In this document: piece after piece, positions 1 through 8,026 of the stretch
How the letters are laid out: every line of letters begins with the position of its first letter
Position numbering within the stretch: the first letter of the stretch is position 1
DNA from: Bordetella parapertussis
Lineage (GTDB): Bacteria > Pseudomonadota > Gammaproteobacteria > Burkholderiales > Burkholderiaceae_B
DNA: 26,025 nt
NCBI GenBank assembly: GCA_945862495.1
Contig: CAMAYM010000029.1
Coordinates: 1 to 26,025, forward strand
Direction of reading: 5' to 3'
The notes under the pieces: model-generated
Database searches by the model: none
What the model was told of the DNA's origin: nothing
Seen by the model: the letters and a program-made list of their open reading frames with translations, nothing else
Made by a program: the position numbers and the translations under genes

Positions 1-92
1 GCAGGCGGTGCTGTCTGTGCGCAAACGCCCCCGACAACAGCCATCGACATCAGACCGGTAGTCAGAGTTTTTAAAACCTGTTGCATTTTCAT
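1..92 (-). CDS. Putative ferric-iron ABC transporter periplasmic binding protein, 5' end only
   Basis: Only the first 30 codons are in the window, reading leftwards from the ATG at 92-90 (a second in-frame ATG is at 86-84). They encode a typical Sec signal peptide: basic start (MKMQQVLKTL), hydrophobic core and a likely cleavage site after VCA or nearby. No mature domain is visible, so the function comes from context: it lies directly behind an Fbp-type iron permease on the same strand and behind a Fur box with a well-formed promoter. A periplasmic Fe(III)-binding protein (FbpA/AfuA type) that delivers iron to the permease is the natural expectation. Any exported protein under Fur control remains possible. 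Confidence 0.55.
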   Translation of the reverse strand, partial: MKMQQVLKTLTTGLMSMAVVGGVCAQTAPP

Positions 93-132
93 CAGAGAAT
101 TGTCCGTAGTTAGCCGAATGGCTAGAACATTC

Positions 133-162
133 ATCATAACACTAAATGCGAATCATTATCAA
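133..162 (-). promoter_or_regulatory. Sigma-70-type promoter of the binding-protein gene
   Basis: On the minus strand, a -35 box TTGATA (162-157, 5 of 6 to consensus) is followed by an 18-base spacer and a -10 box TATGAT (138-133, 5 of 6). Transcription would start near 126, about 34 bases before the ATG at 92. The binding-protein gene therefore has its own promoter and does not depend only on read-through from the permease gene. The -35 box overlaps the permease stop codon. Confidence 0.6.
142..160 (-). promoter_or_regulatory. Fur box (ferric uptake regulator operator)
   Basis: The 19 bases at 142-160 match the classical Fur consensus (GATAATGATAATCATTATC) at 14 of 19 positions, with the right half AATCATTATC intact. 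The site covers the spacer and part of the -35 box of the minus-strand promoter at 133-162, the standard place for Fe-Fur repression. The match is read directly from the sequence. That Fur binds here and represses in iron-replete cells is inferred from the known action of Fur. Confidence 0.75.
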
Positions 163-1751
163 TACCGATTTGCCTTAGACATGGCACGGGAAAGAATAAT
201 GACTGGGATCAGACCTGCAAGGACGATCGTCAAGGAAGGCAACGCCAGCTCCGACAAACGCTCATCTGCGGCAAGCTGATACGTGGCGACTGCAAGCGTG
301 TCGAAGTTAAAGGGTCGCAGCAACAGCGTTGCAGGTAGCTCTTTCATCACATCCACAAACACAAACAAGCCCGCCGTCAGCACGCTGCGCTTGAGCAGCG
401 GAAAGTGGATCGCGCGCATTGTTTGCCAGGGGGTTGCTCCCAATAGCGCAGCGGTGCCATCCATCGAAGGGGTAATCCGCGACAGGCCCGCCTCTACGCT
501 CTGTAAACTCGAGGAGAGAAAACGGATCAAATACGCATAAATCAGCACGGACACGGTGGCGGACATGATCCAGGCCAATTGAAACAGCCCCAAAATAGAC
601 AAAATACCCACGGCCAACACAGCACCTGGCAGGGCGTAACCCAAGCCTAGCAGGCGATTGACCCACTGCAGCGTGGCGCTTTTAGTCAGACGTGCCCCAT
701 AAGCCAGTAACAAGGCGCACGCGACAGAAATAAGCGCCGTCGTGGCCGACAAGCCAAATGAGTTTTGTAGCCAATCCAGATAGCGCGCATCCAGACTGAG
801 TCCCTGCTCCCACAACAACTTGAGCAACGCAGCAACGGGTAATAAAAACGAACAAAGTAAAGTCGAACCACATACGGCAAAGGCCCAAAACGCTTTTTTG
901 CCTCGCAAAAGACGGGGAATCGCGGCCCGCTGCACGACACCAGAGCTGGCATAGCGCATCCGCGAGCGGTTGCTCTGCTCGACATAGAAAATCAACATCA
1001 CAAAGACCAACAGTCCCAAGGAGAGCTGAACAGCCGCCAAGCGGTCGCTAAAGGACAGCCAGGCCCTGAAAATGCCCGTTGCAAAGGTCTCGACACCAAA
1101 ATAGGCCACCGCGCCATAGTCGGCCATCACCTCCATCAGCGCGAGCGCCATGCCGGCAAAAATCGCGGGGCGCGCCATTGGCAGCACCAGGCGATAAAAG
1201 GCTTGAAAACCGCTATATCCCAAGGTTTCAGCTGCCTCGGACAAGCGACCACTGCGATCTAAAAAAGACGTCCGAGCGATCAAATACACATAAGGAAACA
1301 GACAAAAGGAAAACGACCACATCGCCCCACCCAAAGAGCGCGGATCGGGGAAAAACCAAAGCTGGTCTAGGCCCAGCAGATTTCGAAGCATCGTTTGAAT
1401 TGGGCCCGAAAACTGCAAAATATCTACGAATAAGTAAGCCATCACGTAGGTCGGAATGGCGAGAGGCAAAATAAGTGCCCACTCAAAAATCTTTTTACCG
1501 GGAAATTGATAATTGGCCACTAACCAGGCATTTCCAACCCCGAGTACAAACACACCCGCGCCGACCCCAAACAGCAACAACAGGGTGGACGTGACATACT
1601 CTCCCAATACGGTTTGCCACAGATGCAGCAAGGTGCCTTGTTGACTGAGCTCTCGGGCGGCCTCACCACTCCCTTCAGAAAAAAAGGGAATAAACAGGCC
1701 CAGCAGCGGTAACGACAACAATACTGCGATCAGGACTACGACTCGACTCAT
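159..1751 (-). CDS. fbpB: Ferric-iron ABC transporter permease, two-domain FbpB type
   Basis: A 530-residue inner-membrane permease made of two fused, homologous halves, each with about six membrane segments. It forms the channel through which periplasmic iron passes. Each half carries an EAA-type cytoplasmic loop that docks on the ATPase: about residues 172-200 (EAAETLGYSGFQAFYRLVLP) and 429-460 (DGTAALLGATPWQTMRAIHF). Length and fused layout are typical of FbpB/SfuB/HitB proteins. The ATG at 1751 is the only early start; no strong ribosome site precedes it. The ATPase gene is divergent, about 70 bases away, and the binding-protein gene follows on the same strand. The stop codon overlaps the Fur box. 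Substrate by family and Fur context is Fe(III); thiamine or other permeases of the same superfamily are less likely. Confidence 0.85.
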   Translation of the reverse strand: MSRVVVLIAVLLSLPLLGLFIPFFSEGSGEAARELSQQGTLLHLWQTVLGEYVTSTLLLLFGVGAGVFVLGVGNAWLVANYQFPGKKIFEWALILPLAIPTYVMAYLFVDILQFSGPIQTMLRNLLGLDQLWFFPDPRSLGGAMWSFSFCLFPYVYLIARTSFLDRSGRLSEAAETLGYSGFQAFYRLVLPMARPAIFAGMALALMEVMADYGAVAYFGVETFATGIFRAWLSFSDRLAAVQLSLGLLVFVMLIFYVEQSNRSRMRYASSGVVQRAAIPRLLRGKKAFWAFAVCGSTLLCSFLLPVAALLKLLWEQGLSLDARYLDWLQNSFGLSATTALISVACALLLAYGARLTKSATLQWVNRLLGLGYALPGAVLAVGILSILGLFQLAWIMSATVSVLIYAYLIRFLSSSLQSVEAGLSRITPSMDGTAALLGATPWQTMRAIHFPLLKRSVLTAGLFVFVDVMKELPATLLLRPFNFDTLAVATYQLAADERLSELALPSLTIVLAGLIPVIILSRAMSKANRY

Positions 1752-1821
1752 TCGCGATGCGCTCGGCTCAAGTTAAAAAGGGTTCTAAAATCAAAATGTG
1801 GTTAATGAGAAAATTATAAAG

Positions 1822-2898
1822 ATGAATACCAGCCCACCTTTGCTTTCCCTCGATCACGTTGAGATCGGCTACCCACGTCTGGACGGTCCAGGCTGGGTCC
1901 CAATCGTCCGAGATTTAACCCTCAGTCTAGCCCGAGGCAGCATTGCATGTCTGCTGGGGCCCTCCGGTTGCGGGAAATCAACGATTTTGAGAGCAATTTG
2001 CGGTTTTGAGTCCCTCCAACAAGGTTCGATCAGCCTGCATGGCAAGATCGTCAGCGCCCCGGACATCCAAGTCGCGCCCAATCTGCGCAAAGTCGGCATG
2101 GTGTTCCAAGATTTCGCTTTATTTCCTCACCTGAGTGTGTTGGAAAATGTCATGTTTGGTTTGCGCGCGCTCAAGCCTGCCAAGCGCCGCGAGGTGGGGC
2201 TCCAATGGCTTGAGCGGGTATCGCTCGCGGACAAAGGGGGTTCATACCCACATGAGCTCAGCGGTGGCCAACAGCAACGTGTCGCGCTCGCCCGAGCGAT
2301 GGCGCCCGAACCCGATCTGATTTTGCTTGACGAGCCCTTCTCAAGTCTCGATATCGACTTACGTGAGCGACTCGCCAGTGAAATGCGGGATATTTTGAAG
2401 GCCAACGACGTCACTGCACTCCTTGTCACACACGATCAGTTTGAAGCCTTTGCCATTGCTGATCAGATCGGCGTCATGTCCGAAGGTCGCATTGTGCAGT
2501 GGGATACGCCTTACGATCTTTATCACGAGCCCATTAACCGCTATGTCGCCGACTTTATTGGCCGTGGGGTGTTTGTCAAAGGTCGCATCCAAGCAAATGC
2601 AATGGTGAAAATCGAACTCGGTGAACTCCAGCTTGATCATGATCATCACGATCCGCTCGACACCGAGGTCGATGTGCTGTTGCGCGCCGACGATATTCAG
2701 CACGATGATGCCAGCCCCCAACTCGCCGAAGTCGTGCGCAAAACCTTTAGAGGCGCAGATTTTCTATATACGTTGCGCTTGCCGTCCGGTCAGGAAGTGT
2801 TAGCCTATGTGCCGAGTCACCACGACCACTCCCTCGGGGAAAAAATTGGTATCCGGCTTGGTGTCGACCACGTCGTGACCTTCTCAGACAAAGCTTGA
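1822..2898 (+). CDS. fbpC: Ferric-iron ABC transporter ATP-binding protein, FbpC type
   Basis: Cytoplasmic ATPase that powers the iron permease. Counting from an alternative GTG start at 1798: Walker A GPSGCGKS at 54-61, Q-loop Q104, signature LSGGQQQR at 154-161, Walker B LILLDEP at 174-180 and switch H212. A C-terminal TOBE-like regulatory region of about 100 residues follows. I prefer the ATG at 1822 (MNTSPPLLSL) because the eight residues before it (MVNEKIIK) add nothing to the fold and neither start has a good ribosome site. The regulatory region is unusual in carrying two His/Asp-rich patches, LDHDHHDPLD (279-288) and SHHDHS (340-345). The gene is divergent from the permease, whereas fbpABC genes are more often in one operon. 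Confidence 0.85.
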   Translation: MNTSPPLLSLDHVEIGYPRLDGPGWVPIVRDLTLSLARGSIACLLGPSGCGKSTILRAICGFESLQQGSISLHGKIVSAPDIQVAPNLRKVGMVFQDFALFPHLSVLENVMFGLRALKPAKRREVGLQWLERVSLADKGGSYPHELSGGQQQRVALARAMAPEPDLILLDEPFSSLDIDLRERLASEMRDILKANDVTALLVTHDQFEAFAIADQIGVMSEGRIVQWDTPYDLYHEPINRYVADFIGRGVFVKGRIQANAMVKIELGELQLDHDHHDPLDTEVDVLLRADDIQHDDASPQLAEVVRKTFRGADFLYTLRLPSGQEVLAYVPSHHDHSLGEKIGIRLGVDHVVTFSDKA

Positions 2899-3086
2899 TT
2901 TAGTTACCACTCCGCAAAAAACCTTCTCAAGGAAAACCCTGCTTTCGGGCAAAAGTGCCCCAATCCATGTGTCTGCCTGTGTAGAATCGCTTTGCCTCTA
3001 ATGGTATTGCAGACAATTTACAGCCTCGAAAATTTTAAATCGACAAGAGGCAGTCACCGAGACAGCGCAAACCCAAGGATATTGAT

Positions 3087-4976
3087 ATGCAGCAGGTTAT
3101 TTCCGACGAAAGCATTGCGGTCGATCCAAGTTCGAAGATTCTTAAGAAACTGATCACCATCATCGCCGTAGCGATGTCGCTGTATCACATGTACGTTGCA
3201 GGCTTTGGCCCTCCAGAAGCGGTGATCTTCCGCGGCACACACTTGATGTTTGCGCTGGCATTGGTCTTTTTGCTGTACCCCTCAAAAGCCGAAGGGGGTT
3301 TGATCCCACGTTCTTACGACATGCTGATTTTGGCACTCGGGCTCGCCGCGATCCTGCACATCTTTGTCGACTACGAAACCTTTACCAACCGAATCATTTA
3401 TATCGATGAACTCACCAAAGCGGATGTGTTTTATTCCTTTGTGATGGTGGTGGTTGTCCTCGAGGGTACGCGCCGGGTGATTGGCTGGGCACTACCGGTC
3501 ACGGCGGTTGTATTTGTGATTTATGCAGCATTCTTTACGCAGATCAAATTGCCTGTGCTTTTAGAGCAGCTCTATCTTTCTACCGAGGGTATCTTTGGTT
3601 CAACGCTTGGCGTTTCTGCGTCCTATGTCATGTTGTTCGTGATCTTTGGCGCCTTTATGGAAAAAAGCGGAACGGGTCAACTGTTTATGGATTTTGCAAT
3701 GGCGCTGACTGGCCGCAGCGCAGGCGGTCCAGGCAAAGTCGCGGTTGTGAGCTCCTCACTGTTTGGTACGGTCTCAGGTAGCGCCGTGGCCAACGTGATG
3801 GTGGATGGTCCCATCACGATTCCCTTGATGAAACGAACTGGTTTTAGACCTCCTTTTGCAGCGGCTGTTGAATCTGTTGCTTCAACAGGAGGGCAACTCA
3901 TGCCTCCAGTGATGGGCGCAGCCGCCTTCGTGATGGCGGAGTTCCTCTCGGTTCCTTATGCGCAGGTTGCCATGTGGGCCGTGATTCCAGCTTTGCTCTA
4001 CTACGCGTCTGTCTTCTTTGCCGTCCACTTTGAAGCAAAACGACACGGTCTGGGCGGAGTCCCTGAAAGTGAGTTACCAAAGTTTGGCCAAGTAATGATG
4101 CAGAGGGGGCACCTGTTTATTCCTATCCTCATCATCTTGATTGGTCTGTTCATGGGCTATTCAGCACCGCTTTGCGCATTGGTCGCGGCCATTAGCTGTT
4201 TGCCAGTTGCGCTGACACGCAAACTGACTCGTCAAGGCATCACATGGATGACCGTCATCAACGCCCTCGAAGAAGGTGCGCGTAACGCCTTGTCAGTTGC
4301 GATGGCGTGTGCCTGCGCAGGCATCGTGATCGGCTGTGTCACGATTACGGGACTGGGCATTGTGTTCACTCAGGTGGTCATCGAACTGTCGAACAACTCT
4401 TTGTTCCTCGCTCTGTTGCTGACAGCAATGGCCGGGATTGTGCTGGGCATGGGAATGCCTACGACACCAGCCTACATTGTGATGGTGTCACTGTTAATTC
4501 CCGCGATTATTAAGCTTGGAGTTGACGTACCAGCTGCACACATGTTTGCGTTCTATTTTGCGGTTCTGTCCGCGATCACACCCCCAGTGGCTCTGGCTGT
4601 GTTTGCCGCGGCCAGCTTAGCGAAAGCAAATATGTGGGAGTCAGGCTTTGCTGCGATGCGCGCGGCAGCTCCTGCCTACATCGTGCCCTTTATGTTTGTG
4701 TACGAACCAACCTTGCTGTTGATCTTTAAAGATGACACTTCCTACCTCACCGTCTTTTGGTCAGTTGTGACAGCCCTGATTGGCGTGATTGCGCTCGCGG
4801 GAGGATTCTTTGGGTGGCTAGTGGGTTATGCGACGATGTTTCACCGCGTACTGTTATTCGTTGCAGCAGTTTGTTTGATTAAGCCAGGCATCATCACCGA
4901 TATGATTGGCTTTGGCTTGCTCGCCTTTGTCGCGATCACGCAGTGGTATCAAAATAAAAAGACCGCTGCGGTCTGA
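3087..4976 (+). CDS. TRAP transporter fused permease (4TM/12TM, TAXI type)
   Basis: A 629-residue inner-membrane protein joining the small DctQ-like and large DctM-like TRAP subunits. It works with a TAXI-family periplasmic receptor to import an organic anion, driven by an ion gradient. Family marks are the start of the membrane part (YHMYVAGFGPPEA), the conserved block GSAVANVMVDGPITIPLMKR from residue 231, GGQLMPPVMGAAAF soon after, and GMGMPTTPAYIVM from residue 454. The C-terminus resembles the DUF3394 region. The start is set by an AAGGA site at 3075-3079, seven bases before the ATG. No receptor gene is adjacent; the only TAXI receptor in the window is at 16673. A VOC-family gene follows after 15 bases, so the two are probably cotranscribed. 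The substrate cannot be read from the sequence. Confidence 0.88.
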   Translation: MQQVISDESIAVDPSSKILKKLITIIAVAMSLYHMYVAGFGPPEAVIFRGTHLMFALALVFLLYPSKAEGGLIPRSYDMLILALGLAAILHIFVDYETFTNRIIYIDELTKADVFYSFVMVVVVLEGTRRVIGWALPVTAVVFVIYAAFFTQIKLPVLLEQLYLSTEGIFGSTLGVSASYVMLFVIFGAFMEKSGTGQLFMDFAMALTGRSAGGPGKVAVVSSSLFGTVSGSAVANVMVDGPITIPLMKRTGFRPPFAAAVESVASTGGQLMPPVMGAAAFVMAEFLSVPYAQVAMWAVIPALLYYASVFFAVHFEAKRHGLGGVPESELPKFGQVMMQRGHLFIPILIILIGLFMGYSAPLCALVAAISCLPVALTRKLTRQGITWMTVINALEEGARNALSVAMACACAGIVIGCVTITGLGIVFTQVVIELSNNSLFLALLLTAMAGIVLGMGMPTTPAYIVMVSLLIPAIIKLGVDVPAAHMFAFYFAVLSAITPPVALAVFAAASLAKANMWESGFAAMRAAAPAYIVPFMFVYEPTLLLIFKDDTSYLTVFWSVVTALIGVIALAGGFFGWLVGYATMFHRVLLFVAAVCLIKPGIITDMIGFGLLAFVAITQWYQNKKTAAV

Positions 4977-4991
4977 GCCGAGGAGTAACGG

Positions 4992-5411
4992 ATGAGCATG
5001 GCCATGATCCACCTGTCCGTCCCGATTAAGGACATCGGATCCACGGTGCGCTTTTATCGGGACATTTTGGGTTGTACGATTACGCGTCAACAGACGGATC
5101 GACTCGATATTGATTTTTATGGACATCATCTCGTGGCTCAACTTTCAGAGCTCGAGTCTTCACACAAATCAATCACGATCGGTCGCGGCAATTATCCTTT
5201 GCGACACTTTGGGGTGATTGTGACGCCTGAAGTCTACGATCGCATGCTAGCGAATCTGAATGCGGCTAAGGTCGAATTCGCGATGGCACCTGACCGCATA
5301 TTCATCGGTACCCCCCGCGAGCAGTCCGTTTTTCTTGTTTTTGACTACTCAGGTAATGCTGTTGAGGTCAAGGGCATGCCCGACCCTCAACAGGTATTTG
5401 CTGCGGGCTAG
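4992..5411 (+). CDS. VOC-superfamily protein (glyoxalase/dioxygenase fold)
   Basis: A 139-residue cytoplasmic protein with one vicinal-oxygen-chelate domain: an opening strand MIHLSVPIKDIGSTVRFYRD, a middle strand RHFGVIV and a final FDYSGNAVEVKG. Possible metal ligands are H7, H45 or H46, H72 and E125. Proteins of this size usually dimerise and can be lyases, dioxygenases, epimerases or binding proteins, so the reaction is open. An AGGAG site at 4981-4985 stands six bases before the ATG. It begins 15 bases after the TRAP permease gene, which suggests it acts on the imported compound or a product of it (inference). It converges with the outer-membrane gene at 5416, with only four bases between stop codons and no obvious terminator. 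Confidence 0.8.
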   Translation: MSMAMIHLSVPIKDIGSTVRFYRDILGCTITRQQTDRLDIDFYGHHLVAQLSELESSHKSITIGRGNYPLRHFGVIVTPEVYDRMLANLNAAKVEFAMAPDRIFIGTPREQSVFLVFDYSGNAVEVKGMPDPQQVFAAG

Positions 5412-5415
5412 GCGT

Positions 5416-6333
5416 TTAAAACCGCTTTGAGAACGACAACGCAAGTGCGAAGCCAGTCTGGTAATTAGTACTGTATTGCGTTGTTCCAAAAGTATCCGTG
5501 GCGGACAAACGTCCTCCCGTCGTCGCTGCTCCGTACAAGTCAATACGCGAAGTCCGGTCAAGCGCATAAGACAATCGGGCAAACACAGGAATAAAACTAT
5601 TTTGACCAATTCCGTTTGCCACAGGACTATTTTGATTTAAACGAAAGCGATAAGAGCGATACGCCCCCCCGCCGGCAATCGTCCAGCGCTCGGTCAACGC
5701 ATAGGCAAGCTCAAGTCCTGCGCCTCCTGCTGGGCCAGCAGGCAGTGAATTTCCCAAACGCAACTTATCGGTAATGTTCCAGTTCACTAGCAGGTAAGGG
5801 AACACTTTGGTTTCATCGATTTGACGGAAAACACCTGCACCCACGCCTAAGGTCAGATCTTTAGAGAAGGTCCTCGCAACACTCATGACGGCACCATAAG
5901 TGGCCGTGCCGCCCGTACCCGTACCGGACTCACCCGACCACTCTACTGTGGGGGCAAAACCAATACGCCATTCAGGACTAGGCGTGTAAGCGAAATTCAT
6001 TCCCAAGGCTGGTGTGTTGATTGCAGTCCAAGGTGCTTGGCCGCCGAGCGACTGAAGATTGCTCCAAGACCAGTTTTGATAGCTGTATTTGACGCTCACA
6101 CCTGCTGAAAATGCACTCGTGACCTGACGCGTGACATTCACGTTTGCCGAAGCATCCTGCCAATTAAAACTGCCACTATCAACGATGCGAGTATTGAACT
6201 GATTTAAACCCGTGACACCAACGGAAACGCTTGTCTCACCAGGAGCTTGACGGGGCTGAGCCATCACCGCAGCACACAGCGTTGACAAAGTGAAGGCAAC
6301 GCCAATACGAAAAGAGCGAGGCATATTAAACAT
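5416..6333 (-). CDS. Outer-membrane beta-barrel protein, function unknown
   Basis: A 305-residue exported protein. The signal peptide MFNMPRSFRIGVAFTLSTLC ends near VMAQ. The rest is a series of alternating, aromatic- and glycine-rich strands, for example VSVKYSYQNWSW and LELAYALTERWTIAGGGAYR. It ends in ALALSFSKRF with a C-terminal phenylalanine, the usual signal for the BAM assembly machine. It may belong to an outer-membrane family such as DUF6268, but I cannot confirm this. The ATG at 6333 has a GGATAA site about seven bases before it. It lies 53 bases downstream of the last ABC permease gene on the same strand with no visible terminator between, so it may be read from the importer operon. 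A passive channel role would be speculation. Confidence 0.7.
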   Translation of the reverse strand: MFNMPRSFRIGVAFTLSTLCAAVMAQPRQAPGETSVSVGVTGLNQFNTRIVDSGSFNWQDASANVNVTRQVTSAFSAGVSVKYSYQNWSWSNLQSLGGQAPWTAINTPALGMNFAYTPSPEWRIGFAPTVEWSGESGTGTGGTATYGAVMSVARTFSKDLTLGVGAGVFRQIDETKVFPYLLVNWNITDKLRLGNSLPAGPAGGAGLELAYALTERWTIAGGGAYRSYRFRLNQNSPVANGIGQNSFIPVFARLSYALDRTSRIDLYGAATTGGRLSATDTFGTTQYSTNYQTGFALALSFSKRF

Positions 6334-6386
6334 ATTGAATTATCCGTTTATATCGCAAACTAAAAGAATCGCTACCCTTGCGCGCA

Positions 6387-7193
6387 TTAACGCGATAACA
6401 AACGCCGCGCAAAATAGGAGAGCGTATCGACAAGAATCACCAGCACAATCATGGCGGCCAACACGCTGCTTGTTTCTTGCATTTGAAACAAACCCATATG
6501 AAAAGACAGCATCTGACCGAGCCCACCACCGCCAACGACACCCAGCACAGCAGCCGCTCGAATGTTGTTTTCCCAACGATACAACGCATAAGACATTAAC
6601 TGGGGAGAAACTGTCGGAAGTGTTGCATACAGGAACACGCGCCCTTCCCCCACGCCTTGAACGCGTAAGGCCGTGGCCGCATTTTGTGGAGAGTTTTCAA
6701 TCGACTCTGCAAATAGACGGCCGAGTACACCCGTTGTGTGCAAGGCTAGCGCAAGTGTTCCCGCAAAGGGACCTAACCCTGCTGAAATCAGCAATAACGC
6801 CGCCCACACTAGCTCTGGAATCGCACGCAACGCATTGAGTAATAATCGTGTCAGGAAGCGCCACCTCGCTGGATCGCCAACGTAGCAGCGGCTAGCGGGG
6901 ACGGCCAACAACACACCAAAAATAGTCGCAATGAGCGTCCCTACGGCAGACATTGCCAAGGTTTCAAGACTCGCACGTAAAAGTTTGTTTAAAAATACGG
7001 GTTCCAGGCTAGGCGACAGCAGCTCACCTAAAAACTTGCCCATGCGAACCAGGCTTTCAAATGACATCACGCGTGCAAGCTGCAAGTCGAGCGTCCAAAA
7101 ACTCAGGACTATCAGACTGGCGGTCCCCATCAATACCCAGAAGACAGTCGAATCAGGGCGCAGCCAATGTTTGGGGCGATTAGGCAGATTCAT
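6387..7193 (-). CDS. phnE: Phosphonate/selenate-type ABC transporter permease, second copy
   Basis: A PhnE-family inner-membrane permease of 268 residues with about six membrane segments. From the ATG at 7193, RAIPELVWAALL lies at about 123-134, followed by the coupling loop (SPQNAATALRVQGVGEGRVF) and the glycine-rich GVVGGGGLGQ near the end. A TTG 21 bases upstream could extend it, but I chose the ATG because it overlaps the previous gene's stop as ATGA, the usual sign of translational coupling. It pairs with the permease at 7190-8026 and probably forms a heterodimeric channel. Two different PhnE-type permeases are common in phosphonate, phosphite and selenate-like importers. The substrate depends on the binding protein at 8858-9748. 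Confidence 0.85.
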   Translation of the reverse strand: MNLPNRPKHWLRPDSTVFWVLMGTASLIVLSFWTLDLQLARVMSFESLVRMGKFLGELLSPSLEPVFLNKLLRASLETLAMSAVGTLIATIFGVLLAVPASRCYVGDPARWRFLTRLLLNALRAIPELVWAALLLISAGLGPFAGTLALALHTTGVLGRLFAESIENSPQNAATALRVQGVGEGRVFLYATLPTVSPQLMSYALYRWENNIRAAAVLGVVGGGGLGQMLSFHMGLFQMQETSSVLAAMIVLVILVDTLSYFARRLLSR

Positions 7194-8026
7194 TGCAACG
7201 CCCGTCGCATCCAAGTGCTCAGTAAGTCAGCAAGACCCACGAGCAAAATAAAGACAATTAGCATCGTCGCGACTTCGGAGCCATTAAACATCCGCATGGA
7301 GTTATCCATCTGCTGCCCCAAACCACCTGCACCGACAAAGCCCAACACCGTTGAGGCGCGGATCGCGCACTCCCAGCGATAAATCGTATAACTCGTTAGC
7401 TCCGTGGCATTTACAGGCAAAACGCTGAAAAAAAATGTCTGTAAGCGTCCGGCCCCATTCCGCAGCAGAGCCGTCGCAGGCTCTCGCTCACCGCTTTCAA
7501 GAATTTCTCCGTAGACCTTTCCCAGCATGCCAGCATACGTAAGGCCAATTGCCAGCACACCTGCAGCAGGCCCCAAACCAACCACTCGCACGAAAACGAG
7601 TGCCCAGATTAACTCTGGCACACTGCGCATCAAAATCAACAACCACCTAATGAGTTGTCTCAATACAAACGGAAGCGCCTGCATCCGTCCAGATAACGAC
7701 GAAACCGACAGTACCGTTGTTGAGAGCAGGGTCAAAGGAATTGCAAGTAAAAGGGCAAGAAAGGTTCCAGCCGTTGCAATCGCAACCGTGCGCCATGCCT
7801 CTCGCGCCACGAGTTGTAAAAACTCTGGACTCAAGGCCGGCGGAAAAAACTCCGCTAAAAATCGACCAGTGACTTTGAGATTTTCCGTTTCAAAAAATAC
7901 CCAAGGTTTGAACTCAGTCGTCACGAGTGCCGGCCACAAGAGTAGACAGGCCACTACAAACCAAAATACCCTGCGCAACCACGCTGGATCACGCAACGAA
8001 GGGTCGTTTGCTTTAAGCGCAGCCAA
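7190..8026 (-). CDS. phnE: Phosphonate/selenate-type ABC transporter permease, first copy
   Basis: A PhnE-family permease of 278 residues with about six membrane segments. RSVPELIWALVF lies at 134-145, the ATPase-docking loop EPATALLRNGAGRLQTFFF at about 182-200 and GFVGAGGLGQQ at 229-239. The start appears to be TTG at 8026: no ATG precedes the first membrane helix, and an AGAGAG stretch at 8033-8039 is well placed as a ribosome site. The start lies inside the end of the ATPase gene (14-base overlap), and the stop overlaps the next permease start by four bases. The four importer genes are therefore tightly packed and very likely translationally coupled. Confidence 0.85.
   Translation of the reverse strand: MAALKANDPSLRDPAWLRRVFWFVVACLLLWPALVTTEFKPWVFFETENLKVTGRFLAEFFPPALSPEFLQLVAREAWRTVAIATAGTFLALLLAIPLTLLSTTVLSVSSLSGRMQALPFVLRQLIRWLLILMRSVPELIWALVFVRVVGLGPAAGVLAIGLTYAGMLGKVYGEILESGEREPATALLRNGAGRLQTFFFSVLPVNATELTSYTIYRWECAIRASTVLGFVGAGGLGQQMDNSMRMFNGSEVATMLIVFILLVGLADLLSTWMRRALQ

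Noticed and set aside
307..1482. Several open frames opposite to or in other frames within the permease gene, and similar ones across the whole window.
   Set aside because: They lack ribosome sites, recognisable domains and plausible starts, and each lies wholly within a well-supported gene.
1801..1819. Possible second Fur box between the permease and the divergent ATPase gene.
   Set aside because: It matches the 19-base consensus at only about 10 positions and lacks an intact half-site pair. A TATAAT on the minus strand at 1818-1813 has no -35 partner at a proper distance.
2947..2960. Small hairpin GGGCA-AAAG-TGCCC after the ATPase gene as a terminator.
   Set aside because: The stem has only five pairs and no run of T follows.
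2982..2987. TAGAAT upstream of the TRAP permease gene, the same -10 hexamer as before the TAXI receptor gene, which suggested a shared promoter type.
   Set aside because: No -35-like hexamer lies 16-18 bases upstream, and the surrounding bases differ from the TAXI promoter.
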